Source: Spirogloea muscicola (taxonomy: Eukaryota; Streptophyta; Zygnematophyceae; Spirogloeales; Spirogloeaceae). From it: a DNA stretch of 64,000 nt. Below, one piece after another: positions 22,295-33,380 of the stretch. The stretch covers positions 410,548 to 474,547 of the forward strand of contig WELB01000040.1 in NCBI GenBank assembly GCA_009602725.1, read 5' to 3'. Both the position numbers and the translations under genes were made by a program. How positions within the stretch are numbered: position 1 is the stretch's first letter; every line of letters starts with the position of its first letter. The notes below the pieces were generated by a model, which made no database searches, was not told the DNA's origin, and was given only the letters and a program-made list of their open reading frames with translations.

Positions 22295-22960
22295 AGGGGC
22301 AGGCAGCAGCCCCCCCCTTCCTCCCCCCACCTTCACGCCTGCTTGCCCAAAGAAAGCGGCTGCTGATATTAAAAGAGCGGCTGTGAAAGCCAGCCAGATG
22401 CATACAGGTGTTCATGACGGAGCCACAGGCTAGACAGCCAGGGCGCTCTTAGTAACCCCGTGTCAGCAGTAGGAAGTCAGATGAGCTGAGGGGAGGAAGA
22501 GCAACCCCGCTGCGCAAGCCAGAGGCTGCTGCAAGGGCACGACCAGCGCGGCGATGCAAAGCAAGCGCTTGGGAACGCTGTAGCGACATAGACAAACGCA
22601 TACGGTAGCAGGACACAAGACCCAAAGGCACCGAGCCACCGGGAAGGGCTGCACCCTGTTCCCGGCGCCGCTGGTCAGCTTGAGATGCCAGCAGCGAAAG
22701 TAACGAGGACCACCGACCCCCGTAACACCCATGGATGTCCATGGCCAGGGGGTAAAAGGTATCACCCGCCGGGTGGTCCTTGTACTTGTGCAACTTCTTC
22801 TGTTCAGCCACCTTCACGGCATAGCCGGTCTCAGAAGTTACGGGGCCCTTCGTCCGGAAGCTGTCGGTTAGGACGACGTCCATGACGTCCACGGGCCTGC
22901 TTGCCCGGAGGGAGACACAGCTGAGCGCGGCTGACAAGACGGCCCAGCCAAGGGTTCAGA
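22295..22960 (-). mobile_element. LINE 3' end with open ORF2 terminus
   Basis: A minus-strand open frame (22937-22449) encodes DVMDVVLTDSFRTKGPV, then HKYKDHPAGDTFYPLAMDIH, then AGRALAAASGLRSG and a terminal DFLLLTRGY with stop. The DVMDVV block is the end of the RLE-like domain. The tail runs to about 22300. It is 5' truncated and abuts the opposite-strand LINE X1 tail, so the two are tail to tail. Confidence 0.7.
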
Positions 22961-23300
22961 CCTTAGCTGTTGTCAAGGTATGAAAGGGCATTAAGAATTT
23001 GCTTGGGGTTCACTCCTCGCGCCGGACGGGCGCCGGAGCACGAGGACAACGCCCACGTTGTCAACTGACGACCCTCTGCCGCTACTTCCCATGCTCTTTT
23101 TTGGGCTGGCCTCTCACAGCCATCCTCCTCCTCTTTACTGAGCTTTCCTCTGCATCGTTTCTGTGTTCTGCAGTGTTTTGTAGTTTCTCCGGCTCCTCTT
23201 TCTTTGGCTTTGGACATTGTCCATTCTTTTTTGGGCTGCCTTTGCCAGCCCCTCTTCTCTATGGGCGCGCATTTTTCTTCCACGCCGCATTAAGGTACAA
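22960..23300 (+). mobile_element. Plus-strand LINE 3' tails
   Basis: Two hairpins lie in the same orientation: TTTTTTGGGCTGGCCTCTCA near 23097-23116 with its CAGCC arm, and TTTTGGGCTGCCTTTGCCAGCC near 23229-23250, the latter followed by the type-1 CTCTTCTCTATGGGCGCGC end. Only tails are preserved. Confidence 0.55.
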
Positions 23301-24700
23301 GCCGGCGACGGACTGGCCGGACTGGATCGGAGCGCCAGGGACGACCGACGACGGCGGCGGACGCCTAGATGAGGATAAGGGAGATCGACCATGACAATTG
23401 AGTAAGAGGAGGGAGTAAAGTAAGGGGAGGAATCTTAGCACAAAGGCAAACACATCCACATGGAAAAAGGGCGCCCGACTCCGGTCGCCTGCAATACATC
23501 GGCTCCCAGCTCACTGATTTAGAAGGTGAGACCGTGCAATGGCCACTGCATTGGTTTATGCCGAGTGGTTAAACAAACCCCTTTGGAGGAGTCCTGTCCA
23601 CACCCTGGTAAGGCGCCCCTTCCTCGCCTTAGACCTCTTGCACGTTACACGGGCATTTCACAATTTCCTGCGGCACATCCAGCTATCACTTGCTGTTGAG
23701 AGCAGGAAACCGGACTGAGGGGTCCCAGTGGCCCTTTACGACGTTCATCGCTCGTATGCTTCGGCTTACTAGCAACTGCCGGCTGGACCTAACACACGCT
23801 TGTGTCCCCAGCTGCAGGTTCATCTCACCAGCCTCTGCAACCACCGCTGGTGTGCTCACCTCAGCTCAAGCACAGCTGAAGCCCAATGTGCTCTCACAAG
23901 TCCTGAAATAGTTGATTTTGAAAAAAGAGGACAGAGAAAAAAGAAACACGTCCACTTAGCTAAGGTGCTCTGCCGCAGCTCGCTTTCGATGCTATTACTT
24001 CTGTTGCTTATTGTTATTGCCACTTGCCTTAGAGCAATCTGCTGTACAGCAGATTGCTAGCGAGCTATAGAAGCTTAAGCTTGTGCGCCTATCTGAGCCC
24101 ACCACATGAACACGGTCTGCAGGCTGAGCCGCTTTGCCTCACGATCAGGCTTGTACGCCTGCCTGCTTCACCTAAGTCGCTTGTGCCCATGCACTTAGCT
24201 CGACCAGCGACCTGTTATTTCGACGTGTGCTTCTGTCACGAGTTCCAGGTGCTGCTACTGTCACATGAGAGACCAAGTGTATCAGTCGCACATATTGTGG
24301 TACAATCCTATTAATTGCATGCGTCTACCGTCAATCTTGTAGTCAAGGTCAGCACTGTGAGCAAGGCCTGCACGAGTACTCAGGCAGCAATAGGCAGCCA
24401 TCGAAAGGTCGGTGCCGCTTGTAACCCATCTCAGCAGCACCATGGGTCTTGGTCGAGGGGAACAATTGGTCGTCAAGAAGTGCAACTAAAGCTGCAAATG
24501 AAGAGCACCTGCTCAGACTAAGCTTATGATATCGGCTCTTGAGAGGCCAATGGACGGCTGACTGAAGTTCACCCGAATGCCTTCGCCACGTAGCATGCCT
24601 ACTGAATGATGCGACCTCGTCCATTTTGTACGAAGATGCAGTTGGGACCCCGGCATTTGGTGAGCAACTTGTGGTTGCAGTGCGCTTAATAGCTGCAGGA
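23300..24700. other. Intergenic, no recognised gene
   Basis: No exon chain or family match on either strand. It contains a perfect 26-bp palindrome (24033-24058). The rest is unremarkable single-copy sequence. Confidence 0.5.
24033..24058. repeat. Perfect 26-bp palindrome
   Basis: AGCAATCTGCTGT followed directly by its exact reverse complement ACAGCAGATTGCT, with no spacer. The sequence is intergenic. It does not match the LINE hairpin family. Confidence 0.9.
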
Positions 24701-24734
24701 GACTGTGGTTGCAGGTAACTTCAATGCAACGTAA

Positions 24735-25800
24735 ATCTGGAAGGGAATTTTATGGGCAGACCTTGCAATTGGGGCTAAGAAGAAAGATTGGCTGGGGTTG
24801 TGTTGCACACTTGAGGGGGTGGCGGGATTAAAATCCTCAGATATTGCTGTAATTCAGGTCTCGTATACAGCTTCGTTTGATTCTGGGGAAGAGTGAACCA
24901 GTGACCCCGTATGAAGAGCAAAGCGTGGGATCCTTCTGACTATTTTCATTGCGTAAAATATTGACAAAAGGAAAAGCGGCCTAGAGGGTTCTACCTCTGA
25001 TGGGCTGATGTGCTGGAGTGCTAATTTGCTGCTGCGAGGTGTTTTGTTGCCCAGGGATATGATACATAAGGAATCTGCCAACTAGTCTGCTAATGAGTCT
25101 GAGTAGTCCACAGGAAGTAGTGGGGTCGGTAAGCTTTATTACAACGATGGGGTGTTTACAACGATGAGGACTTCTGAGTAGAACATGTTCCCAAAGTCTG
25201 TAAGGTCTGCAGTTTGATTCAGGTTGCCACGGGCCAATGCCAATAAATGAGCATGAAAGTCTGGATGAAAGCCACCACGGTGGGCAGGTAGAAGTAACTC
25301 CATCATCACTCAGAGACAAATGCAACCAAGTCAGCATGTCGTGAAGCCAAATCACTTGATGACAAGACTCTTACACGTCCTTATGACTAACAGCAGTGAA
25401 TAACAAGAGGATGAGAGCACATGCATGTCATCATGCTGTTGGCTGCAATCTGGGCCAAGTACTCCAAAAGAAAAACTTCCAACGAGGCTTGACTTACAGG
25501 TAGTATAGCTTTGAAGGAAATCTTATAAATGGATATATGGGTCTTATATATAAACTCTTGTACAAGATACGCGGCCAAAGGAGGAAGTTACGTCTACCCA
25601 AAAGTCTAGGTAGACAGTAATCTAACCTACATACCAAGCAGGGTATTGGACGACCTCTAAGGAGCTTGGCGCGACAGCGATCCTTACAAATCAAATGCTT
25701 GTACACCACCAGTGGGTGTGGCAGAGATTAACAGCGAGCACCTCAGCCGGGTGGTGACGAGAGGACAGTGCGTGTAGGCACTGTTCTCCTGTCAGCATCA
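24735..25800. repeat. Segmental duplication Y1 (3' flank of copy B)
   Basis: This matches 29715-30790 by eye along its length: shared GGGGCTAAGAAGAAAGA near 24770, GTATTGGACGACCTCTAAGGA near 25645, and the ends next to the root-cap genes. It lies downstream of gene B and contains the conserved 3'-flank motif at 25781-25796. No protein-coding gene is seen inside. Confidence 0.75.
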
Positions 25801-25909
25801 AGCTGCTGGGAAAAATAGGCTGGGCGGCTTCTGTGCAGCCGAGCAAGCGCTAAGCAATGAATGGAGAACCTGAAGCTTGCGATACTTGCGTGTGGCCAAG
25901 TGGGGCCAG

Positions 25910-27390
25910 CTAAGCGAGCATCTTGCGGGAAGAGGCAGCGGCGCGCTGGCCTGCGTGATGGGCGGCAGCCTTGGTGGCGCCAAAACGCGAGAATTTGCAG
26001 TCAGCGGCGAGAAGGCCAGAGGTGAGGTAGTCCTCGGGCGCACCGTCGAGGTAGCCATAGCCGTCAGGGCCGGCAACCTGCCAGACCTGGAGCAGCGGGC
26101 TCCACTCACGCACGTATGCGAAGTGGCGGTCCTTCTGGTCGACCCGGAAAGTCTGGCCAAGCACGCCGTGGGGGTTGGACGACAGGCCCACGGCTGACAC
26201 CATGTCCACGGAGAAGTGCACGTACGCATCCAGCTCGGTGCGGAGCTCCGGGACCTCGGGGCGCAGCTTGAGCACCAGGTCCGCGACGCCCACGACGGAG
26301 AGCTCGTAGCGGTCGACGTCGTCATCACCGTCCAGGCCATGGCTGAGGAAGGTGAGCGCCAAGGCGGCATCGCGCGTCACAAAGCGCTCGCCCTCGGCAA
26401 GGCGCACAGCGCGGTCGTCGACGTGGATGGAGCGCATGTAGCCCGCGCCGCGCTCAGGCTCGGCACCGTTGCGCGCCGCGAGGACGACCGTGTGGCCGTC
26501 GAAGAGCACGCCCAGCTGCTTGATCCACGAGTAAGTGGTGGGGCCCTCGACGCGGCCGTCCAGGTGCATGTTCACCTGCAGCCTCTCGTCCGTCACCATG
26601 CAGTAGTCATTTCCAGGCGCGCCTGCAGGAGAGCAAGCAGGACAGGTGATCAGTCAGACGTTTGCTCTGTCTCGTTGTCTGCAAATGTGTTCAAGTCAGT
26701 ACATCAATCACTTCTGCACATGTTTCATGAAGTCATACTCACATGTCCGGACACACTAACACCGGACACAAGTAAAGCAGGACACCAACGCGCAGCACAG
26801 CGCCCAGAGGAGGGAGTCGGTGCGCGAAGGTCACCGGTAAAGTCGAAGGCGACAGAGTCGGCGCCAGTGAAGTGAGGGTCGCCCTTAACGCCGGCACCCT
26901 TGCACTTGGTGGAGTCCAGCGCCGCGGGCTTGAGGCAGAAGGGCCCGACATTGTACTGCTGCTCCTTGTTGCAGTTGCCGCTGGAGTCCTGGATGTTGTC
27001 GCCCGTCGTGTCGCCGTTGCTGCACGAGCCTATAACGGAGCACGACGAGCCGGAGGGCGCGGACACCAGCTTGACGAAGCAGCCCTGGAACTTGTTCTGG
27101 AACGGCGCGAGCCAGTCGAAGAGGACCTCGAAGTAGCCATTGGAGTCCGTGGTGGCGGTGTAGACGGTGGACGTCTTGGCGCCGTTGACGAGGCAGTAGG
27201 ACTGCACCGTGGCGCCCTTGACGTAGGCGTCGCCCTGGCTGGCGTTGTACGTGCCCGTCCAGCAGTTGTTGCAGAAGACGACGCCGGAGCCGAACCAGGT
27301 GGCGGAGGCGGGCGCGGCGCCCAGGGCCAGCACCAGCGCTGCGGCCAGCAGCAGCGCGGCGGCGGCGCGCGGGGCGGCGGCGGCGGCCAT
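25910..27390 (-). CDS. Secreted Ole e 1-like/root-cap domain protein, copy B
   Basis: Exon 1 is 27390-26835 and exon 2 is 26622-25910, giving 422 aa. The architecture matches copy A: signal peptide, Ole e 1-like domain (here ATWFGSGVVFCNNCWTG), GDPHFTGADSVAFDFTG linker and root-cap domain with HGVLGQTFRVDQKDRHFAY. The intron (212 bp) is phase 1 at the same residue. Exon 2 is nearly identical to copy C (for example GPTTYSWIKQLGVLFDGHTV against GSNTYSWIKQLGVLFDGHTV), so the two come from a recent duplication or have undergone gene conversion. Compared with A, FDGHTVVLAARNGAE replaces SGGHTVVMAARNAAE. Confidence 0.93.
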
Positions 27391-28090
27391 GGCTGCCGGC
27401 GGGAGAGCAGAGAGGCGGGCTGCGGCTGCTGGGGACTGGTCGAGTTGGGTGGGGGGAGGAGGCGCTGGATGAGGCCGGGTTGGGGGGGTTTGCCTTTTCT
27501 AGCAGCGCCGCCGGCCTGCGGGGCCTCCGGCGCCTGAACCCAGCAGAAGCTCCCTGCCATGTGCGCCATCCCTGGCAATGCGCGATCGGGCAGCAAATCC
27601 CGCCCTGGCGCCCTCCTCAATGTTGCGGTCCGGCGAATCCGCCCCGGACGTTCCTCGCATGACGACGCGCCGGCTTCCCTGGCTCTGCTGCCTACGCCGG
27701 CCCTGGGCTGCGCCAGGAGCCACCTGCCTCGGCCTACCCGCATTCCCCGGGCGGCTGATCGCACCTGGCCCGGTGGGTTGGACGAGTAGGTCAGGCCCCC
27801 GCGGCGGCCCGGGTCGGATCGCGCCGGGGGGTTGTTGTCGCCTTCTGACTCGGGCTCCTGTGCTTGCCAGTCCACCTGCCCACCCTGCCGCAAAGCGTGC
27901 CTGCGTGCGCGCTCACGTGCCGTGGCCGGATGCCCGTCGTGACCCGGCGGAACGCCCACCGCCGCCCTCTGAGCCACAATTGGTTCTTTCTCTGGTTATC
28001 AGCAAGAAGGAAAGCCTCGATCGGCGATGCTACTCGCTACCCGGGGGACTAGGTTCTCCGACCTGCGGCCGCTCCACAGAAGGTTACTGA
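27391..28090 (-). promoter_or_regulatory. Upstream region of copy B
   Basis: GC-rich 5' flank of gene B. It matches the flank of gene A (19900-20275) and begins with a G-homopolymer-rich stretch near 27440-27490. ORFs on either strand here are GC-driven and not supported as genes. Confidence 0.5.
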
Positions 28091-28094
28091 GTGC

Positions 28095-28600
28095 TTCGTG
28101 GCTACTTGATTCACTGTGTGCTTCAGAGCTTTCTCTGGCCGCTTCGAATCCTGTTCTTCTTTTCTTTGGGGCTGGCCGATCACAGCCATCGCCCTCTACT
28201 GGAAGAAACTGTCTTCTTCTTCCAGTAAAGGCCGATGGTTGTGGTTGGCCAGCCCAAAAGAAAACAAAAAGAGCATTACCTGGTCTTCTGCAGGTTCTGT
28301 GTGGTTTAGTTCTTAGTCTTTTTCTGGCCTGGCCTCTCCCAGCCACCGCCCTCTCCTGGAAGCGTCTTACTTCTGTGGGGTTTACAGGGAAGGGGGCTCT
28401 TCCGAACTGGGGAAGGGCTGTGAGGGTTCATGGATCTCGTCGATCCAATCCACTGCAAACTACGACAACATTGGCGGAGCCTGTGAAAGGTGAAGGAGCT
28501 CTTCCGAAGGGGGCGAGGGCTGCAACAGGCTAGCGCACACAAGAATGGCAAATGTCTGTGAAAGGCCAGCCCAAAGATATAACGTCAGGACGATATAAGG
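28095..28600. mobile_element. LINE 3' tails, mostly plus orientation
   Basis: Type-4 tail hairpins: GGGGCTGGCCGATCACAGCC at about 28166-28185 followed by CATCGCCCTCTACTGGAAG, another at 28325-28345, and minus-oriented remnants at 28240-28265 and 28550-28575. No coding part survives. Confidence 0.5.
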
Positions 28601-28739
28601 TCAGGACGAAAAGTCAGGAGGAGAGCACTGTAACATGCCAAAACTCCAGGGTACCCGAAGACTAGAACGGCTATTGGTTCCCCGGTGTCATGCTCATCAA
28701 AGTCACTCACATGGTCCGCTAATTGCAATCTACTGATTT

Positions 28740-29690
28740 TCACGTGGCAAGGGCAAGCCCACTTTAGGTCGAGTCTGTGTCAGGAGGCTAGATGGCAGTG
28801 CACGCAGGCGCTGCAAGTCCGGCTGCTGTTGCCGATGCCAGAGTCGGGCAGCAATCACTCGGCCATGCACCCAATCATGCATGCCTTCTCCTCTGCATCT
28901 CGCGTGTCTAGCCGGACCTAGCAAATTCATGATCAGCGGAGACTGGGCAATGGATACTGTGACGGTCGAGGACCATGCCTGGAACTCGCTTGACATCGCT
29001 TAGACCCATCCCTTGCACTCGTTTTGCCTGAATAGGGAGGTCAAGGTGAAGGGCTCACCTTGACCTCCCTTATGTGCATTGCGCGCCTTCTCTCCCTTTC
29101 TTATAGACAGTGTACTAGCTCAACTTGGCATCTCTCTCATCTTCATGCGCCCCGCGCATCCGTCCCTTTCAATGTGCCTTTTTGGATGAGCTTCTTTTTC
29201 CCAGGAAAGAGCTTCTCTGCTTAGGCATGTGAGTGACAAACTGGCGGAGGTGCACGCGCCTTGGTGGCTGTGTTTGTGATGGAGGCGTACAAGAGGTCAG
29301 CATCGACCCACATTGCTGGCCACGCTGTGGCGAGTGCAGAGCAGAGGAAGCTGCAACACGACTCTGGCAAACCCCTGCAGCGATAACCTCTTATCAGCCG
29401 CAAGTGAAATATTTGGCATGGGTCCTCGCTTTCAAAAGCTGCTTGAGGACATCGCCAGTCTACGATATGCACGACGTGGGACAAGTGCTTTCAGCCGAGA
29501 TGGGCATGCCGGCAGCAGTTCTGTCGGTTCTGCGCCGCTGTGAGTTAGCCTATTTGCACCGAGCTCAGGCTCACGCTTTGTACCAGAAAGCTGGTCGAGC
29601 TTTTGAAGTTGGTAGCAGACGGGTTTGACATTTGCTGTCCAGTAATTTGACATCAGTCATGCAATCTGTACGTGCTGACTCGTGCTACCT
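28740..29690 (+). mobile_element. Duplicated segment X2 with LINE 3' end
   Basis: This is the duplicate of 21240-22180. It includes a decayed LINE ORF2 C-terminus (29270-29660) with KRSASTHIAGHAVASAEQRK and the LHRAQAHALYQKAGRAF block. Both copies have the same element at the same place, so it predates the duplication. Confidence 0.65.
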
Positions 29691-29714
29691 AAGCCTGAAG
29701 ACCTAAAGCCGTAA

Positions 29715-30790
29715 GTCTGGAAGGGAGCCTCATGGGCACATCTTGTAGTTGGGGCTAAGAAGAAAGAGTGGCTGGGATTGTGGTGCACACTTGGGGGTGG
29801 CGGGACTTTGGAGGTCCCTCGGATACTGCTGTACTGCAGGTCCCGTACACAGCTTCGTTGCTTCGTTGCGTAAAGAGCAAAGCATTAATTTCTTTGGACC
29901 TGTCCTCTTCTTGGGCTGGCCTTTACCTACCATCTTCTTAAATTGGGCGAGTTTTTTCGTTTTTACTGACTACTCCACTGCTTAAAGTTTTGCTAAGTGG
30001 AAACTCGGCCAGAAGGGATTTATCTCTAATGTGCTGATGTGCTGATATTATGCCACGAGGTGTTATGTCGCCCAGGGATAAGATGTACAGGACCCTGCCA
30101 ACTGGTCTGCTAATGATTCTGAGTAGTCCAATGGAAGCAATGGGATCGGTAAGCTGTTTGTTCGCAATGGAAAGTTTTCGAGTAAAGTCTTTCTCAATCT
30201 CTGCCAGTTTGCAGTTCAATTCAAGACGCCACGGGCCAGTTATTCTTTATGAGCATAGGATTGGATGAAAGCCACCACAGCAGGGAGGTAGAAGTAACTC
30301 CACCATCACTTAGAGAAGATTACAAACAAGTCAAAACGTCGTGAAGCCCAAATACTTGATGACAAGTCCTTGTGACTGACATCGGTGAATTTACAAGGAT
30401 GACAGCACATGTATGTCAACGTGCGGTTAGCTGCAGATTGGGCAAGTACTTCAGAAGAGACAACCAATGAGGCTTGAAATACATGTACTACATTTCTGAA
30501 GTGAGTCTTCAATATGAATGATTGTACAAGATACGTGGCCGAAGGAGGTAGTTTCGGTATACCCAGAAGTCAAGATTGGCTGGGTAGACAGTAATCAACC
30601 TACATACAGGCAGGGTATTGGACGACCTCTAAGGAACTTGGCGCAACAGCGCTACTTGCACCCTAAGATTCAAGCAAATGCACCCTTGTACACCACCAGT
30701 GTTGGTGGCAGAAGCGAAGAGCAAGCACCTCAGCCAGGTGGTGACGAGAGGACAGTGCGAGTACTGTTCTCCGGTCAGCATCAAGCTGCT
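29715..30790. repeat. Segmental duplication Y2 (3' flank of copy C)
   Basis: Partner of 24735-25800, lying downstream of gene C. It ends with the conserved 3'-flank motif (30764-30779) and carries no recognised gene. Confidence 0.75.
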
Positions 30791-30893
30791 GGGAAAACTT
30801 GGGCTGGGCGGCTTCTGTGCAGCCTAGCAAGCGCTAAGCAATGAATGGAGAACCTGAAACTTGCAATACTTGCGTGTGGCCAAGTGGGGCCAG

Positions 30894-32362
30894 CTAAGCA
30901 AGCATCTTGCGGGAAGAGGCAGCGGCACGCTGGCCTGCGTGGTGGGCGGCAGCCTTGGTGGCGCCAAAACGCGAGAATTTGCAGTCAGCGGCGAGAAGGC
31001 CAGAGGTTAGGTAGTCCTCGGGCGCACCGTCGAGGTAGCCATAGCCGTTGGGGCCGGCAACCTGCCAGACCTGAAGCAGCGGGCTCCACTCGCGCACATA
31101 CGCAAAGTGGCGGTCCTTCTGGTCGACCCGGAATGTCTGGCCGAGCACGCCATGGGGGTTGGACGACAGGCCCACGGCTGACACCATGTCCACGGAGAAG
31201 TGCACGTACGCATCCAGCTCGGTGCGGAGCTCCGGGACCTCGGGGCGCAGCTTGAGCACCAGGTCCGCGACGCCCACGACGGAGAGCTCGTAGCGGTCGA
31301 CGTCGTCATCACCGTCCAGGCCATGGCCGAGGAAGGTGAGCGCCAAGGCGGCATCGCGCGTCACAAAGCGCTCGCCCTCGGCAAGGCGCACAGCGCGGTC
31401 GTCGACGTGGATGGAGCGCATGTAGCCCGCGCCGCGCTCAGGCTCGGCGCCGTTGCGCGCCACGAGGACGACCGTGTGGCCGTCGAAGAGCACGCCCAGC
31501 TGCTTGATCCAAGAGTACGTGTTGGAGCCCTCGACGCGGCCGTCCAGATGCATGTTCACCTGCAGCCTCTCGTCTGTCACCATGCAGTAGTCATTTCCAG
31601 GCTCGCCTGCGGGAGGGCAAGTAGGACAGGCGATCAGTCAGACGTTTGCTTTGTCTCGTGGTCTGCACATATGTACGAGTCAGCACATCAATCACGCCTG
31701 CACGTGTTCCATGAAGTCCTACTTACATGTCCGGACGCACTAACACCACAAAAATCAAGCAGGAGACCAAGTTGCAGCACAGCACTAGGTGCGTGACGCT
31801 CACCGGTAAAGTCGAAGGCGACAGAATCGGCGCCAGTGAAGTGAGGGTCGCCCTTGACGCCGGCACCCTTGCACTTGGTGGAGTCCAGCGCGGCAGGCTT
31901 GAGGCAGAAGGGCCCGACATTGTACTGCTGCTCCTTGTTACAGTTGCCGCTGGAGTCCTGAATGTTGTCGCCCGTCGTGTCGCCGTTGCTGCACGAGCCT
32001 ATAACGGAGCACGACGAGCCGGAGGGCGCGGACACCAGCTTGACGAAGCAGCCCTGGAACTTGTTCTGGAACGGCGCGAGCCAGTCGAAGAGGACCTCGA
32101 AGTAGCCATTGCCATCCGTGGTGGCGGTGTAGACGGTGGACGTCTTGGCGCCGTTGACGAGGCAGTAGGACTGCACCGTGGCGCCCTTGACGTAGGCGTC
32201 GCCCTGGCTGGCGTTGTACGTGCCCGTCCAGCAGGTGTTGCAGAAGACGACGCCGGAGCCGTACCAGGTGGCGGCGGCGGGCGCGGCGCCCAGCGCCAGG
32301 ACCAGCGCCGCGGCCAGCAGCAGCGCAGCGGCGGCGTTCGGGGCGACGGTGGTGGCGGCCAT
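30894..32362 (-). CDS. Secreted Ole e 1-like/root-cap domain protein, copy C
   Basis: Exon 1 is 32362-31804 and exon 2 is 31606-30894, giving 423 aa. The N-terminus is MAATTVAPNAAAALLLAAAL, shared with copy F rather than with its neighbour B, whereas exon 2 is nearly identical to B. That mosaic pattern suggests exchange between copies. The rest is as in copy A: Ole e 1-like domain with six or more cysteines, GDPHFTG linker, phase-1 intron (197 bp), root-cap domain. The assembly gap starts 28 bp upstream of the ATG, so its promoter is not visible. It is divergent from copy D. Confidence 0.93.
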
Positions 32363-32390
32363 GGCGGGCTTTGCGGCTGTACTGGAGCTG

Positions 32391-32975
32391 NNNNNNNNNN
32401 NNNNNNNNNNNNNNNNNNNNNNNNNNNNNNNNNNNNNNNNNNNNNNNNNNNNNNNNNNNNNNNNNNNNNNNNNNNNNNNNNNNNNNNNNNNNNNNNNNNN
32501 NNNNNNNNNNNNNNNNNNNNNNNNNNNNNNNNNNNNNNNNNNNNNNNNNNNNNNNNNNNNNNNNNNNNNNNNNNNNNNNNNNNNNNNNNNNNNNNNNNNN
32601 NNNNNNNNNNNNNNNNNNNNNNNNNNNNNNNNNNNNNNNNNNNNNNNNNNNNNNNNNNNNNNNNNNNNNNNNNNNNNNNNNNNNNNNNNNNNNNNNNNNN
32701 NNNNNNNNNNNNNNNNNNNNNNNNNNNNNNNNNNNNNNNNNNNNNNNNNNNNNNNNNNNNNNNNNNNNNNNNNNNNNNNNNNNNNNNNNNNNNNNNNNNN
32801 NNNNNNNNNNNNNNNNNNNNNNNNNNNNNNNNNNNNNNNNNNNNNNNNNNNNNNNNNNNNNNNNNNNNNNNNNNNNNNNNNNNNNNNNNNNNNNNNNNNN
32901 NNNNNNNNNNNNNNNNNNNNNNNNNNNNNNNNNNNNNNNNNNNNNNNNNNNNNNNNNNNNNNNNNNNNNNNNNNN
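32391..32975. other. Assembly gap (585 N)
   Basis: Run of N between the divergent genes C and D, followed by a G homopolymer (32976-32987). It hides most of the shared upstream region. All ORFs that run through it are meaningless. Confidence 0.99.
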
Positions 32976-33380
32976 GGGGGGGGGGGGCGGGCAAGCCCCC
33001 TGGCCCCATGCACGTGGCGGGCGGGGCTCCAGGCCAGGGGCCGTCCGCTGCCAGGGTGCCTGGCGGGAACGACCTGCGATGTGCCCTGGCCCAGATCCGC
33101 CGCTTCCTGGAACGTTCGGCCCCCCGGCAGGGGGACTTGCTGCGGCCAGGGGCCCCCGGACAATCGGGCCGGACAAGCAGATGATACGGACAGGCGGATC
33201 GTGTTGCTGCTGCGGGCGGCTGGCCAGGAGCTCCGGACACTGCCGGGGGTCGGTGGCGCGGGTACTAAAGCAGCCCCCCCCCTCCTCGCATCCCCACCAC
33301 TCCACCCGCCGCTCTGACCCCCCCCAGCAACATCTCTTCTTAGCTCGGCCCGGCTCCCCCAAGCTCTCCCGCCGGCAGCC

